From Chitinivibrionales bacterium (lineage in GTDB: Bacteria; Fibrobacterota; Chitinivibrionia; Chitinivibrionales; WJKA01): a stretch of 10,030 nucleotides of DNA. Where the stretch lies: contig WJKA01000413.1 of the NCBI GenBank assembly GCA_014729375.1, positions 1 through 10,030 of the forward strand, in the 5' to 3' direction. The translations under genes were made by a program, and so were the position numbers. The notes under the pieces are model-generated. The model was not told the DNA's origin. It saw only the letters and a program-made list of their open reading frames with translations, and searched no databases. Shown here in pieces: positions 1 to 6,430 of this stretch. Every line of letters begins with the position of its first letter. Position 1 is the stretch's first letter.

Positions 1-29
1 GTCTCTGAAAGAAATGCCACTCCGCCCGT

Positions 30-1616
30 TCAACCCCGTATCCGCAACCTGGCCGTGGTCATCCGCTCAATAATGACACCGTCAATTTCAGAGGGCTGAT
101 AGGTACTTTTCCGTTTCGCTGTTCGCGTATTGAGTACATAATCGAGCATTGTCCGGACGACTGCCCGCATATTGAAATTGTAGCTGGTGATCCCCTGGCG
201 GAGTGATTCCCGCGTGTCATCAAATGAAAGAAGCGATATTTTCCCGGGTACATCGATTTTATTCATCTGCAGATATTCCAGAGCCGCCAGCGCGACATCG
301 TCGTTTGCAACAATCCAGGCACTGATATTTTCATGCCCGAGTGCACTGTCGAAAAGCTTATGCAGTTGCCGATAGAATTCCGCAACAGTCAGAATCCGCC
401 ATCCAAGCTGAAAATTGAAATATGAATCCATGCGTTTCACGTAAAAATGGGGAACGCTTTTTTTCCACGTATTGAAAAAATTAACCAATTTATCAATCGG
501 ACAATTTTTCAGAGCATCATCATGATAAACGCTGTGGACTTCAGGGGGCTTGTTCCATACAAAAGGGGTCACTGCATGTTCATGACCTGCAGCGGCAAAT
601 GTTTCCCGTATGCCGTCCCACCGGTTCTGCGACCATCTTGCCCGGTGAAACGGTGAAATATATGCGACAGTGCGGTGTCCGGTTTCAAGAAAGTATCGTG
701 CAGCAATGCGTCCGGGCAGTGATGAAGTTGCCGCGGAAAAATGCTTGACATAATTATTTTGTGACCTTGTAGAAAGATCCCATCCGCCGACGACATCAAG
801 CAACGCTACCGGCTTATTAAAAGAGACAAGACGTCGCAATATGGCGTCCCGCCATTCATCATCAAGTATAATCAAATACAAATAACCGAGTATTGCATCG
901 CTATCTTTCAACGATGAAATCGGTTTCAGTTCTTCATCGCTCCGGGCAAAAAAGAATTTACCCGTTTCGGTATATCCAATAACCTGAAGCTCTACATTTG
1001 CCGCTACACACTCTGTCTCAAGTATCCGGATGCATTCTTCGTTCAGCGATCCCGGCCATAATTTTTTCTCCTGGTCGGAAAGAAGTATGACACGGATTCC
1101 GGCATTTGCCCGGTGCGATGTCAGGGACACGGGCGCATAAGTCTTTTTATGCGGAAGTATCATGCCTTCCCGGCAAAGAGCATCAAGCGCTTTTTTCAGT
1201 GGACGAAATGTTGTACGATAAATCAATTGCATCTCTTTGACCGAGGGCAGCGTATCTGCGCTGCTGTAAACACCGCTCAGAATATCCTTTGCCAGCCGGT
1301 TCCTGACCCGCTGCCAGAGGTAGCTGGGAGAGTTGTCCCCATCCGGCACCGTGGTTTTTGGCGAACAGTCAACAACTTTACGGAGCGCACGGGGAGCTAC
1401 CGTAAACGGCTTTCCCCGCATACCATCAACGATACCCTGCTTTCGCAAAAAACCAAGTGCCTTCCACATGGTAACCGATGAAATTCCGGCTTGACCGGCG
1501 AGCTCGGGTATTGACGCAAGACACTGGCCTTCACGAATCCGGCCGTCGGAAATAGCCTCCATCAAATAGTCTGCCCCTTTTTGTACTCCGGGTGGGATTT
1601 TTATATTTTCGGCCAT
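30..1616 (-). CDS. Double-winged-helix GntR-type regulator with LacI/PBP1-like sensor domain (paralog A)
   Basis: Cytoplasmic DNA-binding transcription regulator, 528 residues. Two GntR-like winged-helix segments are visible: residues about 11-72 (helix-turn-helix around IPELAGQAGISSVTMWKAL) and about 100-165 (LPSVKEMQLIYRTTFRPLKKAL, the usual GntR pattern). From about 173 to the end follows a LacI/periplasmic-binding-protein-like sensor with AYISPFH (318-324), ISAWIVAND (431-439), SFDD (464-467) and GVIIER (513-518), which match the strand motifs of LacI-type effector domains. The sensor is about 350 residues, longer than the roughly 270-280 usual for LacI, with extra helical sequence around 365-430. 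GntR-LacI hybrids such as AraR normally have one winged helix. The start ATG lies 7 nt after the stop of the upstream paralog and has no recognisable Shine-Dalgarno sequence, so translational coupling is likely. The effector is probably a sugar, but this is inferred; targets are unknown. Confidence 0.85.
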   Translation of the reverse strand: MAENIKIPPGVQKGADYLMEAISDGRIREGQCLASIPELAGQAGISSVTMWKALGFLRKQGIVDGMRGKPFTVAPRALRKVVDCSPKTTVPDGDNSPSYLWQRVRNRLAKDILSGVYSSADTLPSVKEMQLIYRTTFRPLKKALDALCREGMILPHKKTYAPVSLTSHRANAGIRVILLSDQEKKLWPGSLNEECIRILETECVAANVELQVIGYTETGKFFFARSDEELKPISSLKDSDAILGYLYLIILDDEWRDAILRRLVSFNKPVALLDVVGGWDLSTRSQNNYVKHFSAATSSLPGRIAARYFLETGHRTVAYISPFHRARWSQNRWDGIRETFAAAGHEHAVTPFVWNKPPEVHSVYHDDALKNCPIDKLVNFFNTWKKSVPHFYVKRMDSYFNFQLGWRILTVAEFYRQLHKLFDSALGHENISAWIVANDDVALAALEYLQMNKIDVPGKISLLSFDDTRESLRQGITSYNFNMRAVVRTMLDYVLNTRTAKRKSTYQPSEIDGVIIERMTTARLRIRG

Positions 1617-1623
1617 ACGCAGA

Positions 1624-3237
1624 TCATATTGTACCGGTAGTAATAGAATTACGCTCGATTATAACCCCTTCTACGTCTCCAATATTCTCCCTTTTCTCTC
1701 TTGTAACCGCACCGGGATTTATTAAAAAAGCAATCATGGAATTGACCGCTGCGGGAATATTGAAATCAAATGATGTTATACCGTGGCGGACCGCGACGAC
1801 TGTATTATCAAATGAAGCAAGCGAAACGAAATCGGGCACTTTTTTGCCCTGTGCCTTCAGAAAATCAAGAATTATTTCCGCAACCCCGTCATTTGCAGCA
1901 ATCCAGGCGGATATTCTCCTGTCATTCATCAGCCGCTCCAGAAAAGGCCCAAACCGGTAATACAGTTCCGCTACAGTCATGTACCTGCGACAAAACCTGC
2001 GAAATGAGTGATCAAAATTTTCGGTAAACGGCGGATTTTTCTCCCGGCGCCACTGTTCATAGGTGCGAACAATATTTTCTATATTAAAGTGATGTTCGGA
2101 TTCGGAAAAATACGACAGAAGCGAATAATGATCATTTATCGACACAAGCCGGACTTTATCTCCATAACCGGCATCTGTAAAAGTCCGCACCAGCGCTTCA
2201 TATCGTAACTGAGACCACAATGCCTGGTGAAACGGGGAAATATAGGCAATGTGTTTATGGTGTTTGCTCAAGAGATACCGACCGACTTTTACTGCAGACG
2301 TTTCAGGTGCCGCCATGCGGAATATCCGGACAGGAGATTCACGCCCGTGACGAATTGAAAGGGTGAGGTCCTGTTCAAATGTGTAAACAGCAATCGGCCT
2401 TTTGTAGGAAAGCAGCAGGCGGATTACAGCATTAAAAACCTCCATAACATCGGCAATGCCGTCATCCCTGTCCAGCAATCGGGATTCAATTTCCCGGGCA
2501 AAAACTCCTACATAAATAAAACCAAGAATATCATTATCATCCTGAATAGAGCATTTTTCTCCGGTAGCTACATTTCTTACCTCAAGGTCACCTTCACACC
2601 ACCGGTATGAATACATTTCAAGCCGCACGCCTGAAATCGCGCACGCATGCTCAAGCGAGCGGGTAAAATCGTCGCCGCATATTCCCTTTGCTATCCCTGT
2701 CTCTTCCCGCTCATCGCCGATAAGTATTATTCTCGAATACGACATGACCGTTTTTTTCAGCGATGTCGCATACCAGCGCCCTTCGGGAACAACGATTTTC
2801 TCATCGACACACACCTGCAAAGCTTTTCGCAATGTTGGATAGGATACCCGGTATTTTCTGAGCATCTCCTTTTGTGACGGTAATGCTTTATTCCACCCGA
2901 ATTGGCCTTGAAGAATATCTTTCTTGATTTCAGATACTGCTTTCTGCCATCGAAGCCTGTTGTCGGCCCGGACTGACGGCAGTGTCGAGTACTGCGCCTC
3001 AGCTCTCCCTGCAGTACCTGCAATATGAATTCCCATTCCAGGCCGTGCAATCAATGCCCCCCGGGACACCAGTTGATTAACAGCTTTCCGCATGGTTTCG
3101 TACGCCACCCCTGCATCAGCCGCCATCATTGCATTCGTCGGAATTCTGCTCTTCTTCTCCTGCTTCTGCTTTTTTATTGCCCCTTCCAGGTACGAAAGCG
3201 CCCTGGAGAAAGCATTCTTTTTGGAATGGTTATTCAT
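1624..3237 (-). CDS. Double-winged-helix GntR-type regulator with LacI/PBP1-like sensor domain (paralog B)
   Basis: Second regulator of the same unusual architecture, 537 residues. Winged helix 1 spans about 8-73 (the ETMRKAVNQLVSRGALIARP part is typical GntR). Winged helix 2 spans about 96-158 (LPSQKEMLRKYRVSYPTLRKAL). The sensor domain runs from about 167 to the end, with AYISPFHQALWSQ from 331, ISAWIAAND (442-450), SFDN (475-478) and GVIIER (524-529). All of these motifs have counterparts at matching places in the downstream paralog, and both also share a TVAE(L/F)Y helix just before ISAW, so the pair arose by duplication. The DNA-binding helices differ clearly, suggesting different operators. 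It is probably the first gene of a two-gene minus-strand operon. A weak GAGA Shine-Dalgarno lies just upstream of the ATG. The ligand is likely a sugar or oligosaccharide by family analogy; not demonstrable here. Confidence 0.85.
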   Translation of the reverse strand: MNNHSKKNAFSRALSYLEGAIKKQKQEKKSRIPTNAMMAADAGVAYETMRKAVNQLVSRGALIARPGMGIHIAGTAGRAEAQYSTLPSVRADNRLRWQKAVSEIKKDILQGQFGWNKALPSQKEMLRKYRVSYPTLRKALQVCVDEKIVVPEGRWYATSLKKTVMSYSRIILIGDEREETGIAKGICGDDFTRSLEHACAISGVRLEMYSYRWCEGDLEVRNVATGEKCSIQDDNDILGFIYVGVFAREIESRLLDRDDGIADVMEVFNAVIRLLLSYKRPIAVYTFEQDLTLSIRHGRESPVRIFRMAAPETSAVKVGRYLLSKHHKHIAYISPFHQALWSQLRYEALVRTFTDAGYGDKVRLVSINDHYSLLSYFSESEHHFNIENIVRTYEQWRREKNPPFTENFDHSFRRFCRRYMTVAELYYRFGPFLERLMNDRRISAWIAANDGVAEIILDFLKAQGKKVPDFVSLASFDNTVVAVRHGITSFDFNIPAAVNSMIAFLINPGAVTREKRENIGDVEGVIIERNSITTGTI

Positions 3238-3299
3238 ATTTTCTCAAACCGGACTCTTGTGTTAACTCAATAAAAAATTATGAAGTTATAAAATAATTG

Positions 3300-3328
3300 T
3301 TGAAAATTAAAAATGCCAGAAATATATA
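3300..3328 (+). promoter_or_regulatory. Candidate sigma-70-type promoter, plus strand
   Basis: TTGAAA (3300-3305), a 17-bp spacer and TATATA (3323-3328) fit the housekeeping consensus well. The promoter would fire towards the short reading frame at 3508 and, with a leader of about 590 nt, the sigma-factor operon. The region is AT-rich, so a chance match is a real possibility. Confidence 0.4.
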
Positions 3329-3386
3329 GAACCCCGCTATAAAGAAAAATCATAGTGCCGTTGTATCTGCCCACATTAAATTAAGA

Positions 3387-3414
3387 ATTATACTAAAAAA
3401 ATTACTAAAATCAA
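3387..3414 (-). promoter_or_regulatory. Candidate sigma-70-type promoter of the twin-regulator operon
   Basis: On the minus strand, TTGATT (complement of 3409-3414), a 16-bp spacer and a perfect TATAAT (complement of 3387-3392) are read. Transcription would start near 3380, giving a leader of roughly 140 nt before the ATG of the upstream regulator gene. The plus-strand candidate at 3300-3328 lies inside this leader, so the two transcripts would overlap. Confidence 0.45.
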
Positions 3415-3507
3415 TCACATTCTGTGCGTATGAATGTTAATTACGTCTCATTAATAAATACAGGACACGAATTCCACCCTTTTCCCGCTTTTCCAGGAAG
3501 GGAGAGC

Positions 3508-3663
3508 ATGAATACCGAAATTGTAAAGCACGATCTGTTGCCCACGTTACTGATCACTGTTGCAATGCAGGCCCAGGATACCTATAATGTCCGCATTGGA
3601 GGGTATGGACTTGCAGGAAACACTGTCGGGAAATATGGAAGTGATAATTGCGGAAACTTTTAA
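3508..3663 (+). pseudogene. Short possible secreted-peptide gene or truncated N-terminus
   Basis: A 51-codon frame starts with ATG at 3508 behind a purine-rich ribosome binding site (AGGAAGGGAG, 3495-3504). The N-terminus resembles an export signal: a basic/polar start, then LLPTLLITVAMQAQ, then DTYNVRIGG. The remaining 25 or so residues are Gly/Asn/Tyr-rich and stop abruptly. This looks like the first part of a secreted protein whose body has been lost, though a genuine small secreted peptide is possible. The frame could be extended upstream to GTG at 3424, but the ribosome binding site favours 3508. I do not recognise a family. Confidence 0.3.
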
Positions 3664-3841
3664 AGGCGCGCATACGACTGGATGCCGGCTGAAATCGCCC
3701 ATAGGGTCCCTACCATAATAATATATTTCGTTGCGTCCCTTTTTCATCGTTCATCGTGCCGGGCCGCTTCAGAAAAAGCGCCGGATGATATCGTATTTTA
3801 TGCGAAAGGTTTTTCCATATAACGCGTCATATATATTGAGG

Positions 3842-3892
3842 ACCTGTTCAAAATTGACTTCCATCAATTCTGAACGGCTTTTCTGAACAGGT
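3842..3892 (+). promoter_or_regulatory. Nested/competing inverted repeats in the leader of the sigma factor gene
   Basis: A perfect 9-bp outer pair exists: ACCTGTTCA (3842-3850) with TGAACAGGT (3884-3892). The same left arm also starts a tighter hairpin, GTTCAAAATTGA (3846-3857) with TCAATTCTGAAC (3864-3875), 11 of 12 pairs around a 6-nt loop. TTCTGAAC is directly repeated (3868-3875 and 3881-3888), so the left arm can pair with only one of the two copies at a time. No T-run follows, so this is not a simple terminator. It ends 32 nt before the sigma start codon and could be an operator array or an RNA switch. Confidence 0.5.
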
Positions 3893-3924
3893 GCCTTTTA
3901 CTAAAATTTCCGGGGAGTTCCGTA

Positions 3925-4500
3925 TTGCGCGATCCAGAAATTCTGAAAAAACTTGCCGGGGGCGACCGTAGTGCATTCGCCGCTGTGGTTCGTGAATACC
4001 AGTCTATGGTATTTACGACCTGTTTCAGGGTACTTGGCAATCGTGAAGAAGCCGAAGATGCCGCGCAGGATGTTTTTGTGCAATTATTCAAAAAAGCCCA
4101 TACGTTCAGGGGAGATTCAAAAATATCGACCTGGCTTTACAGGATAGCGTTCAATACCGCGCTGAACCATATCCGCAAGCGAAAATGGGTATTGTTTTTA
4201 GATATTTTTTCCTTTGCTGAAAAAGAACGGGGAGAAATCGAATATATTCCGCCCGCGCCAGAGCAGGACAGACCGGATAATCAGTTCGACCGCAAAAACG
4301 ATCGAACAGCACTAACCAGGGCACTGGGAAAGATCCCTGCAAAGCAGCGAATTGCTTTTATCTTAAGCAAATATGATAATTTTTCCTATGAGGAAATTTC
4401 CAGGATCATGAAAACAAGTATCTCATCGGTGGAGTCGCTAATTCACCGGGCAAAAATGAACCTTCAGAAAAAACTGGCATATTACTACGAACGTTCATAA
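3925..4500 (+). CDS. ECF-type RNA polymerase sigma factor
   Basis: A 191-residue sigma-70 family protein of the extracytoplasmic-function class, which directs RNA polymerase to stress promoters. Region 2 spans about residues 22-88 and contains the typical EEAEDAAQDVFVQLFKKA (41-58) and STWLYRIAFNTALNHIRKRK (68-87, promoter -10 recognition). Region 4 spans about 128-182, with IPAKQRIAFILSKYDNFSYE and the helix-turn-helix VESLIHRAKMNLQKKL. Regions 1.1 and 3 are absent, as expected for this class. The start is TTG, preceded by GGGGAG (3912-3917) at 7-nt spacing; an in-frame stop at 3871 and no upstream ATG support it, and the next in-frame ATG (codon 28) would cut region 2. It is the first gene of a four-gene module and is presumably held inactive by the next gene's product. 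Confidence 0.93.
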   Translation: MRDPEILKKLAGGDRSAFAAVVREYQSMVFTTCFRVLGNREEAEDAAQDVFVQLFKKAHTFRGDSKISTWLYRIAFNTALNHIRKRKWVLFLDIFSFAEKERGEIEYIPPAPEQDRPDNQFDRKNDRTALTRALGKIPAKQRIAFILSKYDNFSYEEISRIMKTSISSVESLIHRAKMNLQKKLAYYYERS

Positions 4501-4552
4501 ATCGCGCAAGTTTTCGACAAAAATATGTGTCAAAGGTAATGAGGAACAAAAA

Positions 4553-5032
4553 ATGAAATGCAAGGAAATCAGAAAATCACTTGTCGAAATAGTCGATGCA
4601 CCAGTGGGGTCGGGAAGGTACAGCGAATGCATGAAGCACATGCAATCCTGCGACCGGTGCCGTCGTATGATCAAGCAATTCGCCCGTACCTGGAACGAGT
4701 GGGACCCTGCACAAAGCATTGATCAACCACCCGATTTATATAATGGCATTATCCGCAAGCTCGACCGGAGAACAGACCTTATTTCGATACTCACAGAAAG
4801 TGCAAAAAACTGGCAGCGGATTTTGCAGCCTGTGCTGGCAGCGCTCCTCCTGGCCGCAGGTATCCGGTTCGGTGCATTCCTGGGAACAACAGAATCTGCG
4901 CAGTATGCAGCCGGTTCCAGCACCCGCACGGTTACCGATGACTATTACGCGGTTTTTAATATACTGCCGTCAAGTCCAATTGCGGATTTTTACTACGGGG
5001 CTGCGCAAAATCCGGAGGAGGAACCACAATGA
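4553..5032 (+). CDS. Membrane-anchored zinc-finger anti-sigma factor
   Basis: A 159-residue protein that probably binds and inhibits the sigma factor encoded 52 nt upstream. The N-terminal cytoplasmic part contains the ZAS-type signature H29-x3-C33-x2-C36 (HMQSCDRC), with an extra Cys at position 3 as a possible fourth ligand. One membrane helix is visible at about 90-111 (ILQPVLAALLLAAGIRFGAFLG). The C-terminal 45 or so residues are outside, rich in Tyr, Ser and acidic residues, with no recognised sensor fold. Ribosome binding site GAGGA (4541-4545) has 7-nt spacing. Its stop overlaps the next start by four bases (ATGA), so the two are translationally coupled. Zinc-finger anti-sigma factors are usually released by proteolysis or thiol change; which applies here cannot be told. 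Confidence 0.85.
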   Translation: MKCKEIRKSLVEIVDAPVGSGRYSECMKHMQSCDRCRRMIKQFARTWNEWDPAQSIDQPPDLYNGIIRKLDRRTDLISILTESAKNWQRILQPVLAALLLAAGIRFGAFLGTTESAQYAAGSSTRTVTDDYYAVFNILPSSPIADFYYGAAQNPEEEPQ

Positions 5033-5577
5033 AAACAAAAACAGTAACATTTATTCTGATACTGCTGACTGTCATAAACCTTACCGGCTTCGGATTCATG
5101 GTATATCATCGTTTCAGTGCGCCGCGTCCGTTTCATGCAATGCACGCACCGCGCGGCCACGGCCCGCGTGGAATTGTCCGTGAATTGGAGCTCCGGCCGC
5201 GGCAGATCAAAAAAATAGCACGATTCAGAAAACGACTTCATACACAAACAGCAGGGCTGCGGGATTCGCTCCGCCATGCACATTCCCTTCTGATGGAGCA
5301 GATGAGAGCTGATGTGCCCGATAGTGCGGCAATAGACAGTATTCTCGGGCATATTTCGCGATTTCAGTCGCAGGTGCATAAAAAAGCCGTGTATGGAATG
5401 CTGAAAGAAAAGGGAATATTGACTCCTGAGCAGCAGGACAGGCTGATGAAGCATTTTGAGAGGCATTTTTGTGATCGGGGACCTCATTTCCACGGCAAGC
5501 ATTTTACAAGAAACAAACGACGTCATTCACAAAGAGACCGTATGCGGAAAGAATTTTCAGATGAAAATCGCAGATAG
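5029..5577 (+). CDS. Membrane-anchored Spy/CpxP/CnrX-like periplasmic sensor protein
   Basis: A 182-residue protein with an uncleaved-looking N-terminal membrane helix (about 5-27, VTFILILLTVINLTGFGFMVY) and a periplasmic, helical, Arg/His-rich body. Helices at about 50-90 and 95-145 carry LTPEQQDRL (131-139), the LTxxQ signature of the Spy/CpxP family and of heavy-metal sensors such as CnrX. Just after the membrane segment is a histidine cluster (H36, H39, H44), and the end has H142, H146, C148, H153, H155 and H158, all potential metal ligands. CnrX has an N-terminal membrane anchor and histidine ligands shortly after it. Coupling by ATGA overlap to the anti-sigma gene suggests it modulates anti-sigma activity. 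The strongly basic tail (160-182) is unusual and could instead bind anionic envelope components. Confidence 0.75.
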   Translation: MKTKTVTFILILLTVINLTGFGFMVYHRFSAPRPFHAMHAPRGHGPRGIVRELELRPRQIKKIARFRKRLHTQTAGLRDSLRHAHSLLMEQMRADVPDSAAIDSILGHISRFQSQVHKKAVYGMLKEKGILTPEQQDRLMKHFERHFCDRGPHFHGKHFTRNKRRHSQRDRMRKEFSDENRR

Positions 5578-5647
5578 CAAGCACATAATACTGGTACCGA
5601 TATTGAATTGTACTTTTAATCGTGAATCGTTCCTGCATTCCCGATCG

Positions 5648-5666
5648 AAAATTACCCGGGTATTTT
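5648..5666. repeat. Palindrome in the gap before the soluble Spy-like gene
   Basis: TACCCGGGTA (5653-5662) is a perfect 10-bp palindrome. It is flanked by AAAAT and TTTT, which extend the symmetry with one bulged T. It lies within the 136-nt gap between the two Spy-like genes, about 50 nt before the downstream start. It could be an operator or a processing hairpin; a role is not established. Confidence 0.3.
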
Positions 5667-5713
5667 ACGAGGGAACTGCATACCACACATAAATCCTTTT
5701 ACAGGAGGTAATC

Positions 5714-6190
5714 ATGAAAAATCAGCCCCTTTCACTGACAGCCGCGGCCGCGCTTTCGGCCGTGCTGTTTGCCGGAGCGGTATTTGCCCGCGGTCCTCAT
5801 AAAGGGAGGCATTGCGGTGAAACACCGCGTATTCTCGAAGTCATCCCTGATTTGACTGATGAACAACGGTCGAAAATCGAGGCAATCCATGAATCGAAGC
5901 AGGATGAAATGAAAGCAGACCGTAAAGCCGGTCTGAAACTGTGGGTCGAGCTGAAAAAACTGGCCGAAAACGAGGCGGATGAAACCGAGGTCAATGCTAA
6001 AATCGATGAAATCGCGGTTCATCACGCTCAGGTCATGAAAAAACGCTTCGCCCATCATCGAGAAGTAGCAAAAATACTCAGCGAAGAGCAAAAGGAGTAT
6101 TTAAAAGACCTTGGTCCGGGGTTTCTCGGCCATGGATTCGGGTGCTGCGGACGCGGCCATAAACGACATGGAATGAAACACGGCTGGTAA
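5714..6190 (+). CDS. Soluble periplasmic Spy/CpxP-like protein with metal-binding-type tail
   Basis: A 158-residue exported protein with a signal peptide at about 1-25 (hydrophobic AAAALSAVLFAGAV, likely cleaved after VFA). The mature part is helical with two LTxxQ-type motifs, LTDEQ (47-51) and LSEEQ (122-126), placed as in the Spy/CpxP family of periplasmic chaperones and stress dampeners. The stretch between them is highly charged (Lys/Glu/Asp) and His-containing, and the last 20 residues form a Gly/His/Cys tail (GHGFGCCGRGHKRHGMKHGW) likely to bind a soft or transition metal. Ribosome binding site AGGAGG (5703-5708) has 5-nt spacing, the strongest in the module, which suggests high expression. 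It is the last gene before the terminator and probably part of the sigma regulon. Chaperone and metal-buffer roles are both possible. Confidence 0.8.
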   Translation: MKNQPLSLTAAAALSAVLFAGAVFARGPHKGRHCGETPRILEVIPDLTDEQRSKIEAIHESKQDEMKADRKAGLKLWVELKKLAENEADETEVNAKIDEIAVHHAQVMKKRFAHHREVAKILSEEQKEYLKDLGPGFLGHGFGCCGRGHKRHGMKHGW

Positions 6191-6219
6191 TGCTTTTTCT
6201 GAAACTATGGTATTCCCCG

Positions 6220-6255
6220 AAGGCTGCTTTGCTTCTGAAGTAAAGTAGCCTTTTG
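6220..6255 (+). terminator. Intrinsic terminator of the sigma/Spy module
   Basis: AAGGCTGCTTT (6220-6230) pairs with AAAGTAGCCTT (6242-6252) over 11 positions with a single G-U pair. The inner bases GCTTC/GAAGT extend the stem almost to the tip. A TTTTG run begins at the 3' foot. It starts 29 nt after the stop codon of the last gene. Confidence 0.8.
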
Positions 6256-6316
6256 TTCATTTTCGATATTTGTATAAATCAACTCCATTCAGTGCTGCCC
6301 AGTACAATTTCAATTG

Positions 6317-6345
6317 TTGACTATACCATCAATTGCACTGATAAC
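6317..6345 (+). promoter_or_regulatory. Candidate promoter for the carbohydrate-enzyme genes
   Basis: TTGACT (6317-6322), a 17-bp spacer and GATAAC (6340-6345) match the sigma-70 consensus at 5/6 and 4/6 positions. The start of transcription would be near 6352, leaving a leader of about 240 nt before the beta-helix gene. The sequence TCAATTG occurs twice around it (6310-6316, 6329-6335). Confidence 0.4.
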
Positions 6346-6359
6346 AGTCCACGTTTTAA

Positions 6360-6378
6360 TTGTCAAACGAACTGACAA
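6360..6378. promoter_or_regulatory. Candidate operator: 19-bp inverted repeat
   Basis: TTGTCA (6360-6365), a 7-nt spacer and TGACAA (6373-6378) form a perfect 6-bp dyad. It sits immediately downstream of the candidate promoter, about +8 to +26, the classical place for a repressor site. The size fits a dimeric winged-helix or helix-turn-helix regulator. Which protein binds is unknown. Confidence 0.4.
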
Positions 6379-6430
6379 ACCGCAAACTAAAAATCCGGCC
6401 TTGCAAAAAGCTATGAATAATAACAATGCC

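Larger units (their letters stand above)
3238..3924. other. AT-rich divergent intergenic region between regulator operon and sigma factor operon
   Basis: 687 bases separate the divergent regulator and sigma-factor genes. The first 180 or so are very AT-rich and contain a good sigma-70-like promoter on each strand. The middle holds a short possible coding remnant with its own ribosome binding site (3508-3663). Small dyads lie at 3702-3712 (TAGGG-T-CCCTA) and 3759-3784 (CCGG/CGCTT arms with a two-base bulge). The last 80 bases contain the nested inverted repeats before the sigma gene. No tRNA, insertion-sequence end or CRISPR repeat was seen. Confidence 0.6.

Noticed and set aside
1113..1481. 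122-residue plus-strand frame inside regulator A
   Set aside because: A shadow of the regulator's winged-helix coding region, with no ribosome binding site and unlikely composition.
3759..3784. GC-rich stem-loop in the divergent gap as a terminator for the short frame at 3508
   Set aside because: The stem has a two-base bulge and no T-run follows, so it does not meet the pattern of an intrinsic terminator.
4993..5526. 177-residue open frame on the minus strand
   Set aside because: It overlaps the Spy/CnrX-like gene, whose start, membrane helix and LTxxQ motif are convincing; the antisense product has no family features.
5456..5692. 78-residue frame between the two Spy-like genes
   Set aside because: It overlaps the end of the upstream gene by 120 nt, has no good ribosome binding site and no recognisable features.
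5671..5699. GGGAACT resembling an ECF-sigma -35 element before the soluble Spy-like gene
   Set aside because: A -10 at normal spacing would place the transcription start at the Shine-Dalgarno sequence, leaving no usable leader.
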